From assembly GCA_022266195.1 (NCBI GenBank), contig WHVY01000005.1, forward strand, positions 1,860,001 to 1,924,000: a stretch of 64,000 nt of DNA, given 5' to 3'. Of the stretch, positions 10,387-21,300 are shown in pieces (the stretch's first letter is position 1; every line of letters begins with the position of its first letter). Made by a program: the position numbers and the translations under genes. The stretch is from Tetranychus cinnabarinus (Eukaryota > Arthropoda > Arachnida > Trombidiformes > Tetranychidae). The notes beneath the pieces were generated by a model, which had not been told where the DNA came from, made no database searches, and worked only from the letters and a program-made list of their open reading frames with translations.

Positions 10387-11707
10387 TCATGTTGGAGTTG
10401 GTGAAGCTGACTTAGGTTTATTTTCTGCTTGAACTTCTGTCATTTCAGTTTCTGTTTCGTCCTCTTTAGATGGTAATTCAAACGCCGCATTGCTAGGTGC
10501 CACAACAACAGAATCCCACACAGACATATTCACTGTGATACCATATACATCGGGTTCTAAACCAAGGATAACTTTATAACCTTCTCCGTAGCAAAGAATT
10601 CTGAGTAAAGTTTGAGCTGTCATGCAAATGGCATCTTGTTGAACTAAAGTAAGACCAGCATGGAGTGGATTGCCATTTTCACAGGGATCAGGAATACCTG
10701 TAGATCCAGGCAAAAATACTCCACCAGCCAAAAGCTGTAAAACTCGTTTAAATGCAGAGTTGAGAGGTAATAATTGTTGAGGATTTCTAAAAGTTACTGA
10801 ATAATGAGCTAAGACATCAATCATCCAGGGTGATAAAGCAGATAATCCTTCGAATCGATTACATACATCTCGCAAGACTCTGATCAAAACTTTGACGGTA
10901 GTTAAGTTAGCTGATTCTTCGAACCAGCGTACGTGTCTTATTGCCGCCATATGTCTTTGTAAAATTTTAATTGATAGATGAATAGAAGGGTCAATTTTTC
11001 TCATATTTGGAGGAATAGTTGCTATCAAACATCGTACTGCAGCTCCATTCATTTGACTGATTATATCGAATCCTCCATCGACAACTTCAGAGCGAAATAC
11101 CATACCACTTTCCATTTTCATCAACTCATCGACAACTTTCACTCCTAATGATTTAATGGCTTCCAGAACTGGAAGAGTTTTGAGAATAACAACGAGATCA
11201 GCAAGATTCCTCCCAGCCAGCATCGTGCCTTTTTTAAATGAGCCAATGCATCTCACCTCTTCGATAAGCTGATGTAAATAATCAGAAACAAATTAAAAGT
11301 GTGAAAAATGATTGTTGATGCATATTCAGCATAAAATATGACTACTTACACAAGCGTCAAAAGTGCCAGGACACAATGCCAAATTTTCTAAAACCATTTG
11401 AGTTTTGGAGACAAGATTGACCAGATTAGTTTGTTCCTCTGGGGATGGAGTTAGATCACTGTTCCGCTTTAAGATCGCCTATTCAAAAACAAGAAGAAAA
11501 CATTATAAATAAGAATGGAATTGGAATTATAAACAATTATTTCAAGCTTACTTGAGTCAAAGCACTATCGATTTCTTTAGGTGATGACACTTTAGGAAAA
11601 TAATCCTCAACCATGTAAATGTCAAAGGGTGGCCTTGGGAGATTATGATAGCCTCCAGAGTGTCGATGAAAGTTGCCACGATTATTGCGTCGTCCTTTTT
11701 CGTGCAT
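10387..11707 (-). CDS. ILF2: Interleukin enhancer-binding factor 2 / NF45
   Basis: Pseudo-nucleotidyltransferase (DZF domain) that pairs with NF90/ILF3-type proteins in double-stranded RNA binding, RNA processing and microRNA control. Three exons, 11552-11707, 11350-11478 and 10387-11268, all join in phase 0 and give 388 residues, against about 390 in human. Diagnostic parts are the basic N-terminus MHEKGRRNNRG..., PFDIYMVEDYFPKV, LCPGTFDACLIEEVRCIGSF, KKGTMLAGRNLADLVVILK, HVRWFEESANLTTVKVLIRVLRDV, VLQLLAGGVFLPGSTGIPDPCE and an acidic C-terminus. I chose the ATG at 11707 over an in-frame one at 11740 because the basic RGG-like start is typical. Decayed pieces of this gene lie at about 23.2 and 25.6 kb. 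Confidence 0.94.
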
Positions 11708-12007
11708 TTTGTTAGCAAAACAAAACAATTCAAAACACAAAACTGATCAGATTTAAATTGAAATTTTGTAAGAAAAACAAGTAGCAAGCCAAACCAATCA
11801 GAAATAGGAGCAGATCCTCGACTCGATACGTATCTATCAGTTAAATGGACTAAAATTATGTAGCCCCATCTAACGTTAACCGGGTTAACCCTATTACATC
11901 AAGTTTCAAACTTGAAGTTTGGCTTTTTATGAACTTTACAATGAATTCATTTCGATACTTTAATGATTGACAGAACGCAATCTTTTTAAACTGAACAGAG
12001 AAACAAC
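11708..12007. other. Divergent promoter region ILF2 / SNAPC2-like
   Basis: About 300 bp separate the two divergently transcribed start codons. At 11870-11890 there is a short imperfect palindrome around 'aacgttaaccgggttaacc'. No TATA box is obvious. Confidence 0.45.
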
Positions 12008-13023
12008 ATGACCAACAGAAGCAAAACTACAAAGACAAATGAAGAAAGAGAGACTGAGGATGGATCTCTAGATAAAGAGAGTTTACTCAGAGCTCTAGAT
12101 GATCATGGACCTTGTGTGATCTACGATTTTGAGCTTTTGAGGACGTATTTTCCTTCCAAATCCGATGCCCAATTAAAGTAAGATAAATAAGCTTAAATTT
12201 TACTTTCAGCCATATTTTAACTATTTTTCATTTGAACAGATTTCTGGTCGCTTCTTATGAGAAGAAAGGTAAAGATCTCAGTCTCAAACAAAATTACATG
12301 GATCGTTTCATCGAGATGAAGAATATAAATAAGTGGTTATCAGTTATTTCGAACTGTGTTCCTTTTCCCGCTAAAAAGGACGATTTCTCTCGTGTTTTGT
12401 TGGATATTTTCACCCAGTTTTCTGAATATACGATGAATAACTATTACGACAGAGAGAATGACAAAGATGAAGAGGACGATAAAGATGATGGTGAAGATGA
12501 TGAACATGAAGCGAATGAGGCTGATGAAGAAGATGAGGGCGACGAAGACATGCTTGATAATGAAGAAGAAAGGGAAAATAGCGAAGTAAATCTAAAGGGA
12601 AATGATGCTTTTGAAAATAGAAATGGAGAAAAGATCGACTACAATGTTATCTATTCTTACTTCAATGAAATATTAAACAGAAGATTTCCATTCAAACTTC
12701 AAGAAAAAGAAGCGGCCATAGCTCTTTCTCTTATGAAAAATGTTCGTGAGATGGTTGAATTGTTGAGAAATGAAGATGAAAAGGCTTTTTTACAAGCTGC
12801 ATCCTGGTGGAAGCCAACTGCAGATAACGCTAACGGTACTATAAATGGTCAAGCTGATAACCCTGATGCTAATGGCGCAGCTAATGAAATAAATCCTGAT
12901 CAGCCCGAATATTATGCAGATTTACCTCGATTCCGTAAAATAAGAAATTGTTTGAACCCTCTTAAAATTCCTAGCTGGATCTTAAATGACAATCATGATC
13001 TACTGTCATCTCATCTAACTTAA
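12008..13023 (+). CDS. Probable snRNA-activating complex subunit 2 (SNAPC2-like)
   Basis: Exons 12008-12177 and 12240-13023 join in phase 2 (AA|A) and give 317 residues. An alternative acceptor at about 12209 would bring an immediate stop. The resemblance to SNAPC2 is by pattern only: an N-terminal SANT-like helix pair (LLRALDDHGP... then YFPSKSDAQLKFLVASYEKK), a long Asp/Glu linker around residues 125-160, a block IDYNVIYSYFNEILNRRFPF / LQEKEAAIALSLM equivalent to the conserved C-terminal block of SNAPC2, and a terminal CLNPLKIPSWIL. SNAPC drives snRNA gene transcription. It could instead be another acidic nuclear protein. The gene itself is well supported by its frame and splice sites. Confidence 0.55.
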
Positions 13024-14013
13024 CCATTGTTTGTTTTAAAAAGACAAAAGATTTGTTCCAACTCATTACTGGATTCTGTGATTTCATTCAATTCTTCAGA
13101 CATGTGCGAGATATTAATCCGTTGAAAAGACTCTATGACCCTAAAAGAGTCAAATTTCACCCCAGATTCTTAATGAAACCCCATAAAACCTCAGTTCAAG
13201 TTGTAAAATTTATGCAGGGCAGAGAATGTCCGTGAATATGCTGAGTTTTTGAGGAAAGCCCAAAGATCAGATTGTTTGAAAATACGGTAAAGGGTCAAAA
13301 CAGCGAAAGCCAAAACAGAGAAAGGCGAAATAGCGGAGGGTAAAATAAAGAGGCTAAATAATTAAACTGATTGCAGTTTTTTTCTGAAAATTAAACACAA
13401 TGCTTTGATTGTCATAAACTGAATTGGTTCAACTATAGCATTGAACCCATAGACTTGACTACCCTGACTTTACCCGCTGTTTTGACTAGCTATATTTATT
13501 TTATTCAAGTTTAACGAAATAAAGCGGAATAAAAATCAAAGCGAATATTTGCAAGTCTGGACATTTCTCACAGACATTTTTTCATCGATTTATCATAGAA
13601 TCTCCCGAACCGAAACGTACCTCTTTCGTTAGGCACCTTTTCTTGTAAGATGTCCCATGAGCTAACGATGACGGTTTAACTGGTTCAGCTTACCGAAATG
13701 GGTTCATGTTTCATTATTTAATCAATTTATGCATTTCGTTTCAGGTTAACACCTTGACAAACAATAGATTAGATTGTTCCTGAAAAATAGAATAAATTAG
13801 AACAATGTAAATAAATTTCACACCAATGACATGTTCGAGTAAAACATTGAAAATTTAGTTCGTATTTGGGATCTTTTGTTTAGTGATTTCAGTGATTAAC
13901 CAATAGACATCACAGAAAAATCATTGAGACATTTTATTTTGCTTTATTATAGAAATTCATGATGATAACAATGTTGAAGTTTTACTAGTACAGAATTTCA
14001 TATTTTAAATTTT
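13024..14013. other. Intergenic region with a small inverted-repeat element
   Basis: Includes the SNAPC2-like 3' UTR, a MITE-like element at 13294-13486 and, from about 13633 to 13860, sequence repeated at 16847-17060. The latter is the downstream flank of the six-cysteine protein genes and marks the tandem duplication of that unit. The 60-codon ORF at 13053-13235 looks like chance. Confidence 0.5.
13294..13486. mobile_element. MITE-like element, family B, copy 1
   Basis: Ends are gtcaaaacagcg (13294-13305) and its reverse complement cgctgttttgac (13475-13486). Inside, short gcgaaa-type repeats precede a block (gaaaattaaacacaatgctt...) that recurs in copy 2 near 47.9 kb. No coding capacity. 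Confidence 0.6.
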
Positions 14014-14340
14014 TCAAGACTTATTTGAGCAATATTTATCCACCAAATTACAATATTCTTGACCTCGTTCGTTGAAGATATTTTGGCATCGTACTTGAAT
14101 CATATCAGGCTGCAATCCAGAAGGTCCATTCCAGTCCAATTTCGGTCCTTGGCTGGCATAATCAACACAAGTGTCTCCAAGTTGTTCATCAGTCACTTTT
14201 GTACCATCGCTGCATTCACTCGGTGAACCTTTGGTCTTACTGCATGTCTTTGTATTCGTGCCTTGAGTTTGAGAGTAACATACATCTGAAAAGATGATGA
14301 TGAACACGAAGATTATTGCTGGGAACGAAGAAGAAGACAT
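14014..14340 (-). CDS. Small secreted six-cysteine protein, copy 1
   Basis: A 108-residue single-exon protein of unknown function. It starts MSSSSFPAIIFVFIIIFSDVCYSQ, a strong signal peptide whose cleavage is likely after YS. The mature part has six cysteines (TKTCSK, SECSD, DTCVD, VRCQN, EYCNL, KYCSN) and ends KYCSNKS. It is a paralogue of the gene at 15716-16015, with a nearly identical signal peptide and a diverged middle. I chose the ATG at 14340 because it directly precedes the signal peptide and lies 62 bp below a TATA box. An upstream in-frame ATG at 14454 would place the TATA box inside the coding region. Plausible roles are salivary or cuticular secretion; I do not recognise the family. 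Confidence 0.75.
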   Translation of the reverse strand: MSSSSFPAIIFVFIIIFSDVCYSQTQGTNTKTCSKTKGSPSECSDGTKVTDEQLGDTCVDYASQGPKLDWNGPSGLQPDMIQVRCQNIFNERGQEYCNLVDKYCSNKS

Positions 14341-14401
14341 TTTATAAACTTGACTGATGAAGAAGAAAGAAACGAGTGGATTGCATTTACAGAATCGATT
14401 C

Positions 14402-14409
14402 CTTTTATA
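14402..14409 (-). promoter_or_regulatory. TATA box of secreted six-cysteine gene 1
   Basis: Minus strand TATAAAAG followed by GAATCGATTC. The same TATAAAAGGAATCGATTC block precedes the paralogue at 16099-16106, so the core promoter is conserved between the copies. Confidence 0.6.
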
Positions 14410-14454
14410 TACCATGAGTTTATTCAGTACATGAATTTTATCTAGTTTCTTCAA

Positions 14455-15715
14455 ACATTAAGTATTAAATAAATAACTGGGATCTAAAAGTGATTCAACT
14501 ATCCTAAACCACTAAAAATTCATTTATTTAGTCAAAAAACTAACTAATGCATCTATTGTGAATATATTCACACAGAGTAAGAATCAATATTCAAATGCGT
14601 AATCTACCATTTTCACACATTGCAGATCTCATGAATTCATTTCATCAATGCTTGTACAAATGAACCGGTTGTTTGTTTTTATGTTAAATGTCAACCTTAG
14701 TCAACCAAATCTATTGGATAGAGATTGGATACTTTTCATAAAGTTTCAGCACATGTTAAGGTTAGGATTGTTCAAACTTTTTTAAAAGCAGCTTATATTA
14801 CTAACTAATTTTATAATATTAAGTATAATAGTATTATAAGTATAAAAACCATTCAAGAAAAGATGCCTCGTTCAATTACGCTGAATTATCAATTTGAACA
14901 TTTAAAATTACAATAGTGCACCAATTATCCCTCTATCACATACATAATGAACTGAAATCGCTTAATCTCTATGAGAACTTCACTAACAGATCGCCCTTTA
15001 AGTGGTCCTCCATCGTCGCCCTAAAACGAAATTGCAATGTAAAATATTGAGAATAAAAAGAGTTCAAAATTTAATTTCAAACTGAATTTCAATGGCGTCA
15101 ATTTCAATCTATTGTTATGTATATTAATGTTTTAACACATTGTGGATCTCATGATTATATTGCATTACCACGTTTGTGTTAATGTCAAATGTCAAATTGT
15201 TTTTCCTCCCAATTCTTATAAAGTTAAAACGCTGCTGAGTTTCGCGGATTTTAATTTTCTTTAGATCTCAACGTTTGGTTACAAGGCGCTACAAAGTTAT
15301 CTTCATCAATATCTCGTGAACAAAACATGTTAGAGCCTCAAATTTTGTATCATATTCGTGTAGAAATCGTGTTTAAAGCACAAATTTTGATGTTAAATAT
15401 TACAGTAAATAATATTTTTCTCGAAACATCGAACTAAACAAACACAATTCACTTGAAAAGGCTGACCTGATATGTGCTTCATTGAATGAAATCCTTCTAA
15501 GAAGGTGCACAATATTATGAATATTGTCATCAAGCTGTCATCAGTTCTGAATTGTAGTTTTTCAATAGAAATCACGAAAATTTGAAAAAAATAGTTTAGA
15601 CTTTCTTATTTTGCTTTATTGCAGAATCAAATTTTTTTATTCTAACATCATTACAGAAATTCATGATATAACAATGTTAAAGTTTTACTGGTACAGAATT
15701 TCAGACTTAAATTTT
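14455..15715. other. Intergenic region between the two six-cysteine genes
   Basis: No supported gene. The part at about 14570-14700 is a diverged duplicate of 16581-16710, both being the upstream flank of a six-cysteine gene. The 60-codon minus ORF at 15393-15575 has no recognisable feature. Confidence 0.5.
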
Positions 15716-16015
15716 TCAAGCCTTACTTGAGCAATATTTATCCACCAAATTACAATATCTTTGTCCTCGTGCGTCGAAGATATCTTTACATCTCATTTTA
15801 ATCACAGTTTGTGGATCAAAGCCTAGTCCTTGACCAATAGCATTAGCGCAAGTATCTTCAAGTTGCATATCAGTCACAGTTCTACCACCTTTGCATTTAC
15901 TCGGCGAACCTTTGGTCTTACTGCATTTGTTCGGGCCTTTAGTTTGAGAGTAACATACATCTGAGAAGATGATGATGAACACGAAGATTATTACTGGGAA
16001 TGAAGAAGAAGACAT
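15716..16015 (-). CDS. Small secreted six-cysteine protein, copy 2
   Basis: A 99-residue paralogue of the gene at 14014-14340. Signal peptide MSSSSFPVIIFVFIIIFSDV is almost unchanged. Six mature cysteines are kept at NKCSK, SKCKG, DTCAN, MRCKD, RYCNL and KYCSS, while the central region between cysteines 3 and 4 is shortened and reworded. Conserved tail RGQRYCNLVDKYCS. Single exon. Its TATA box lies 84 bp upstream of the ATG and is directly abutted by an inserted MITE at 16107-16412. Function unknown; a secreted, lineage-specific role is the only inference I support. Confidence 0.75.
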   Translation of the reverse strand: MSSSSFPVIIFVFIIIFSDVCYSQTKGPNKCSKTKGSPSKCKGGRTVTDMQLEDTCANAIGQGLGFDPQTVIKMRCKDIFDARGQRYCNLVDKYCSSKA

Positions 16016-16098
16016 TTTATAAACTTATAGTAATATTAAAAACTAGGCGATTGATGAAGAAGAAAGAAACGATCGAGTTTATGTAACAGAATCGATTC

Positions 16099-16106
16099 CT
16101 TTTATA
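16099..16106 (-). promoter_or_regulatory. TATA box of six-cysteine gene 2, abutting a MITE
   Basis: Minus strand TATAAAAG plus GAATCGATTC, as in copy 1. The upstream TA is one of the two TA copies bordering the 306-bp element, so the box remains intact although everything upstream of it has been displaced by 306 bp. Confidence 0.65.
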
Positions 16107-16412
16107 CAGTCACCTACCAGATACTGCACCTACCAGATAATGCACATAAATTTTTCAATGGCCCCTAATATGGGGGGGCTATATTTACTTTTGACTTCAG
16201 TCGAATTTCGATTCGATTTCCTTAATTATCAATTAGTTTAATTCAATTTTCTTTCGTGAAATTTTAATCTAAAAACTCTGAAAATCAGTTTAAAAAAACA
16301 TTTTTGCCTAAATTTGATCTATTAAGGAAGATTGAAAATCATGAATTAAACTGATCGACGAATAGTGTAAATAAGCTATTTTGCGAGTGGTGCAGTATCT
16401 GGTAGGTGACTG
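16107..16412. mobile_element. TA-flanked MITE, family A, intact copy
   Basis: A 306-bp element with perfect 23-bp terminal inverted repeats (16107-16129 and 16390-16412; they begin cagtcacctaccagatactg), bordered by TA on both sides. An imperfect second copy of the end motif lies just inside at 16129-16144. There is no coding capacity. TA target sites and short inverted termini fit a Tc1/mariner-type non-autonomous element. A diverged relative lies at 24451-24714. Confidence 0.85.
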
Positions 16413-17166
16413 TATATCCATAAGTTGCTTCAGGTTATGCATTTTATTTAGTTTCTTCAAACATCGGGTGAATGACTGTAGCTAAAATAAATACGATCGC
16501 CCCTAATTACTCACAATTGATTTATTCAGTGCCAATTAACTGCCTAATTTATCTATCTGTTCATCTAGCTATTATGTATCCACTCAGAGTGAGAATCAAT
16601 ATTCGTATAAGTCATCTGATGTTTTTACACATTGTGATCCCATCAATTCATTTCTTCAATGCGTTTACAAATGAACCGGTTTTTTGTTTTTATGTTAAAT
16701 GTCAACCTTTTTGTGTTCTTGTCTTTCCGTCAAATAAACACATTGTTCATAATTTAAATTGAGATTATTCAGGATCATTCTGTTCTTTTTTTGCTATTCT
16801 GAGTGGATAAATTGATATTGATGAATTGAAGCTACATGAAACCTTTCAAGATGACCTTTTCTTGTAAGATGTCCCATGAGCTAACGATGAAGGTTTTACT
16901 GGTTCAGCTCACCGAAATGGGTTCATGTTGCATTATTTAATCAATTTATACCTTCACAAACAATTGAGTAGAATGTTTCTGAAAAATAGAATAAATTAGA
17001 ACAATGTAAATAAATTTCACACCAATGACATTTTCGAGTAAAACATTGAAAGTTGAGTTCTTGTTAAGGACATTTTGTGAATCAATTGTTTATTTGGTAA
17101 CTAACTCATGGTTACATTATGCAGGATAATGATGTCTGTAAATCACTATAAACGGAAGTACAGATT
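16413..17166. other. Upstream flank of six-cysteine gene 2 and start of a third, truncated unit
   Basis: From 16413 to about 16760 the sequence continues the gene-2 upstream flank. From 16847 to about 17060 it matches 13633-13860, the downstream flank of gene 1, so a third unit seems to begin here. No third six-cysteine ORF follows. Confidence 0.5.
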
Positions 17167-17375
17167 TTACACCGAAATGCAATGAAAAGCAATCTTCATA
17201 AGAACCATTAACATTAACATTGTACATAAGACTGTGACTATGACATAAAGAAAGCCAATCCAAGTTGCTTGTGGGATAAACCAAATGATTGCAATGAAGG
17301 CGATCACTTGCCAGAAGGCGAAGAAACTTAAAATAGTTGGCTTTTGTAGTGCCATGTAAACTGTCTTGCAATTTA
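17167..17375 (-). pseudogene. Possible exon of a four-helix (MARVEL-like) membrane protein
   Basis: The minus strand encodes about 70 residues with three hydrophobic stretches (ILSFFAFWQVIAFIAIIWFI, then IGFLYVIVTVLCTMLMLMVL) preceded by an AG acceptor at about 17376-17377. The spacing of helices and the short KP-containing lead resemble the first half of a MARVEL domain. I find no partner exon with the remaining helices on either side, so it is either an orphan exon left by duplication or chance hydrophobic sequence. Confidence 0.3.
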
Positions 17376-17639
17376 CTGTCAAATAAATTATCTGTGTGTC
17401 CCAAAACTACGATTGTATTACCAAATGAAAGACAAAAACTGAATTTCTACTTTATGAAAAAAATCTAATCAAAAAATCAAAACTTGAAATGTTATTCCAT
17501 TTTGAAAACGTTTCATATGATTATTTGTAACCCGGTAAATGAAATTTCAGATGGTTAAAGTTTCTACAGAAAAAAGTTAAACCATTAATTACTTATGTTA
17601 CCAGATTTTATGCTTTATTTATAAAGGTACTAGGCTAGT

Positions 17640-18313
17640 ATATGCTTTGTAAGACAAATCTTTTAATGTTTTAGTCAAATGCAACTACTTTGCAAGCTTT
17701 TTGCATAAATTAGCGTCTAATAAAATCTATTGGTTGTTTAAAGAATGATCAATTTAGGTAATATAATTCTCGAAATGTCGAGTTTCAAAGTTTTTAGACC
17801 GATGGCCAAAAATCAAGAGATCTGTTGATAATTTGAAAAAAGTGTTAAAACCATCAGATGCCACAACAAATTTTATCGCAGAATAATAAGCTGCAGTTCT
17901 CTAACTTTTATGTTCAATGAGAGAGGCCAGTTTTAACCGAAAATCGAATTGATCTGTTATACAGAAACAGCAAATTTCATTGCTTGAAATAAGTGAATTT
18001 TCTGATTGCTGATCCACAGTTACACCAGTCAAATGAGTTTGACGAGAAGATTTCTTTAAACAGTCGAATAAAAGCCGATCGAAGTTTAAAGTTTGAACTC
18101 GATTTTCTAGAGAACTATTGATCGGAGAAGTTAATTCACAGCATTAATGGACTCAGTTTTTGTTCCTACAAACGCATAATATCTAAACTCTTAACATGAA
18201 AGCCAAAATTTCTGTCAATGATCTTTTAAACATTTCATTTATGCAAAAAGCTTGCAAAGTAGTTGCATTTGACTGAAACATTAAAAGATTTGTCTTTTAA
18301 AGCATATACCTTA
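17640..18313. repeat. Foldback repeat unit
   Basis: The outer ~65 bases (tgctttgtaagacaaatct...) at 17640-17706 return in inverted orientation at 18249-18313. The interior (17700-18290) is a diverged direct copy of about 20420-21000. It belongs to the same family as the large palindrome to its right. No coding potential. Confidence 0.7.
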
Positions 18314-18339
18314 TGTATGGATGAAACGTTTGAAGGACT

Positions 18340-21300
18340 ATTGACAAAAAGTTTGACTTTCAAGTTGAGAGTTTACATGCGATGTGTTTGCAAGAGCGAA
18401 ACCTGAGTCCATTAATGCTAAGAATAAACTTGTCCGATCAATAGTTCTCGAAAAAATAGAGATCAAAGTTTGAACTTCGATCGCCTTTTGTTCCCTTAAG
18501 GAAGCAGACTTTTGCATGAAACTCATTTGCCTAATCTAACTTTTGATAAGCAACCTGAAAATGAACTTATTTCAAGAAATAAGATTCTCCATTTTTGTAA
18601 AACCGATCAATTTGATTTTCATTTAAAACTGGCCGCATCCTGTGACCGTAATATTTAGAGACCTAAAACCTATTATTCGTCAATAGAGGTTGTTGCTTTA
18701 CATCGTGCACTGAACACTTTTGTCCATTTACCAACAGTCCTCTTGATTTTGGCCTTTTGATGTAAAACTTTGAGTCACGATATTTCGAGAATGGTAGTGT
18801 CTAAATTGATCATTCTTCGAGCATTCATTAGGTTTTGTTATTGGCTTTTATACTATGACATTTTAGACCCTACTAAAAAAATAGTAGCATTGATTACTTA
18901 TGTACCAGATTTTATGCTTGATTTACAAAGGTAAATAGTTATTAAAACACAAAATCTTATGATGTATTAGCCAAATAGTCTGCTTTGCTTTGCACTATTG
19001 ACAGAAACTTAGACTTTCGCATTAGGAGCTGAGATCTGAGATGTTTTGTGTATGTAGGAACGAAAACCGAGTCCATTAACGCTAAGAATTAACTTCTCCG
19101 ATCAACAGTGCTCAAGAAAATAGAGCGATCGACAAAAAGCGATCGAAGTTTAAACTTCGATCGCTTTTTGTCGCCTTATGGAAGCAGATTTCTGCGTGAA
19201 ACTCATTTGACTGATGAAACTGTTGATGAGCAGCCAGACAATTCACTTGTTTTAAGTTATAAAATTTTCTGTTTCCGTACAACAGATCAATTCCATTTGC
19301 GATTAAAACTGGCCGAAATCTTTAATCATGATAGTTAGAAAGGTCAAATTTATGATTCCTGGATAAAAGTTATTGGTGTACATCAGTTAGCGAAAACTGT
19401 GTTTAATTTACTAACAGTTCCGTTGATTTTGACCATAAGCATTAAAAATTTCGAATCTTGATATCTCGAGAACGACAGTACCTAAAATCATTATTCTTTG
19501 ACCAATAATTAGGTTTTGTTATGGACTATTATACAATGAGATTTTAGGTCATTGAGAAGTCTAAGGATAAAGTTATAGCATTGATTACTTACGTTACCAG
19601 ATTTTATGCTTTATTTATGGAGGTAAATGGTTTTAAACACAAAGCAAATGGTGCTTTAGTCAAATAGTCTGCTTTGCAAGCTTCTTCATGAATCAAATGT
19701 TTAAAGGATCATTTACAGAAATTTTGGCTTTCAAGTTAAGAGTTTTAGTATGGAATGTTTGTAGGAACAAAAACTGCATCCATTAATGTTATGAATAAAC
19801 TTCTCTGATAAACAGTTCTCGAGAAAATAGAGATCGAAGCTTAAACTTCGATCGGCTTTTATTCAATTGTTGAAGCAGATTTTTGCGTGAAATTCATTTG
19901 CTTGGTGTAACTGTGGATCAGCAACCAGAATATCACTTATTTTAAGTAATAAAATTTTCTATTTCTGTATAACAGATCATTTCGATTTTTGACTAAAACT
20001 GGCCTCTATCATTGGACATAAAAGTTAGAGAACTAAAAGTTATTATTCTACGATAAATTTTGTTGGTGCACGTCATGGTTGGAATACTTATTTCTAATTA
20101 TCAACAGATCTCTTGATTTTGGGCTATTGGCCTTAAAACTTTTAGTGTTAATATCTCGAAAACCATAATACCTGAAAGCACCATTCTTTGCTCAATTATT
20201 AGATTTTAATACATAATATTGGCCTGTAACCAAATATGACTGAACACAGAGACGATCTGACTTAATTCACTCAATAATCAATATGATTCTAAGACATCAT
20301 AAAATTTGTGTTTGGAAAACCATTTATCTGCAAAAATCAAACATAAAATCTGGTAACATATGTATTCAGTGCTATGACTTTTTATGTAGAAGCTTTAATG
20401 ATCGAAAATTTCTACATGTTTTAGCGTCTAACAAAATCTATTGATTGCTCAAAGAATGGTCAATTTATGTAATATAATTCTCGTAATGTCGCGATTCAAA
20501 GTTTTTATACCAATGGCCAAAAATCAAGAGATCTTTTGATAATTTGAAAAAAGTGTTCTAACTATGATAACTGCCAACAAATTTTAGCGTAGAATAATAA
20601 CTTTCAGTTCACTAACATAAACGGTCAATGAGAAAGGCCAGTTTTAATCGAAAATCGAATTGATCTGTTATTCAGAGACAGAAAATTTTATTACTTAAAA
20701 TAAGTGAATTTTCTGGTTACTTATTCACAGTTAGATCAGGAGAATGAGTTTCACGCAAAGATCTGCTTCAATAATCGAATAAAAGCCAATCGAAGTTTAA
20801 ACTTTGACCTCGATTTTCTCGAGAACTGTTGATCGGAGAAGTTACTTCTTAGCATTAATGGACTCAGTTTTTGTTCCTACAAACACAACACATCTTAACT
20901 CTCCGGTCGGAAGTCAAAGTTTCTGTCAAGCATCTTTAAAACATTTCATTTATGCAAAAAGTTGCAAACTAGGTGCATTTGACTAACATATCATAAGATT
21001 TTGTGTTTTGCTAACTATTTACCTTTGTAAATCAAGCAAGACCTGGTAATCAATAACTTTTTTAGCTATAACTTTTTCTTTAGAGTCCATTACTATAGTC
21101 CATAACAAAACCTAATTCTTAGTCAAAGCATAATGATTTTAGGCACTGTCGTACTCGAGATATCAAGCTTCGAAATTTTAATGCTTATGGTCAAAATCAA
21201 CGGAACTGTTAGTAAATTGAACAAAGTTATCGCTCACTGATGTACACCAATAACTTTTATCCAGGAATCATAAATTTGACCTTTCTAACTATCACGATTA

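Noticed and set aside
13053..13235. 60-codon ORF downstream of the SNAPC2-like gene
   Set aside because: No recognisable motif; lies in the 3' UTR region.
19108..19338. 76-codon ORF (LSPYGSRFLRETHLTDET...) in the palindrome
   Set aside because: The same sequence in sibling repeat units is interrupted or frame-shifted, so there is no sign of protein selection.
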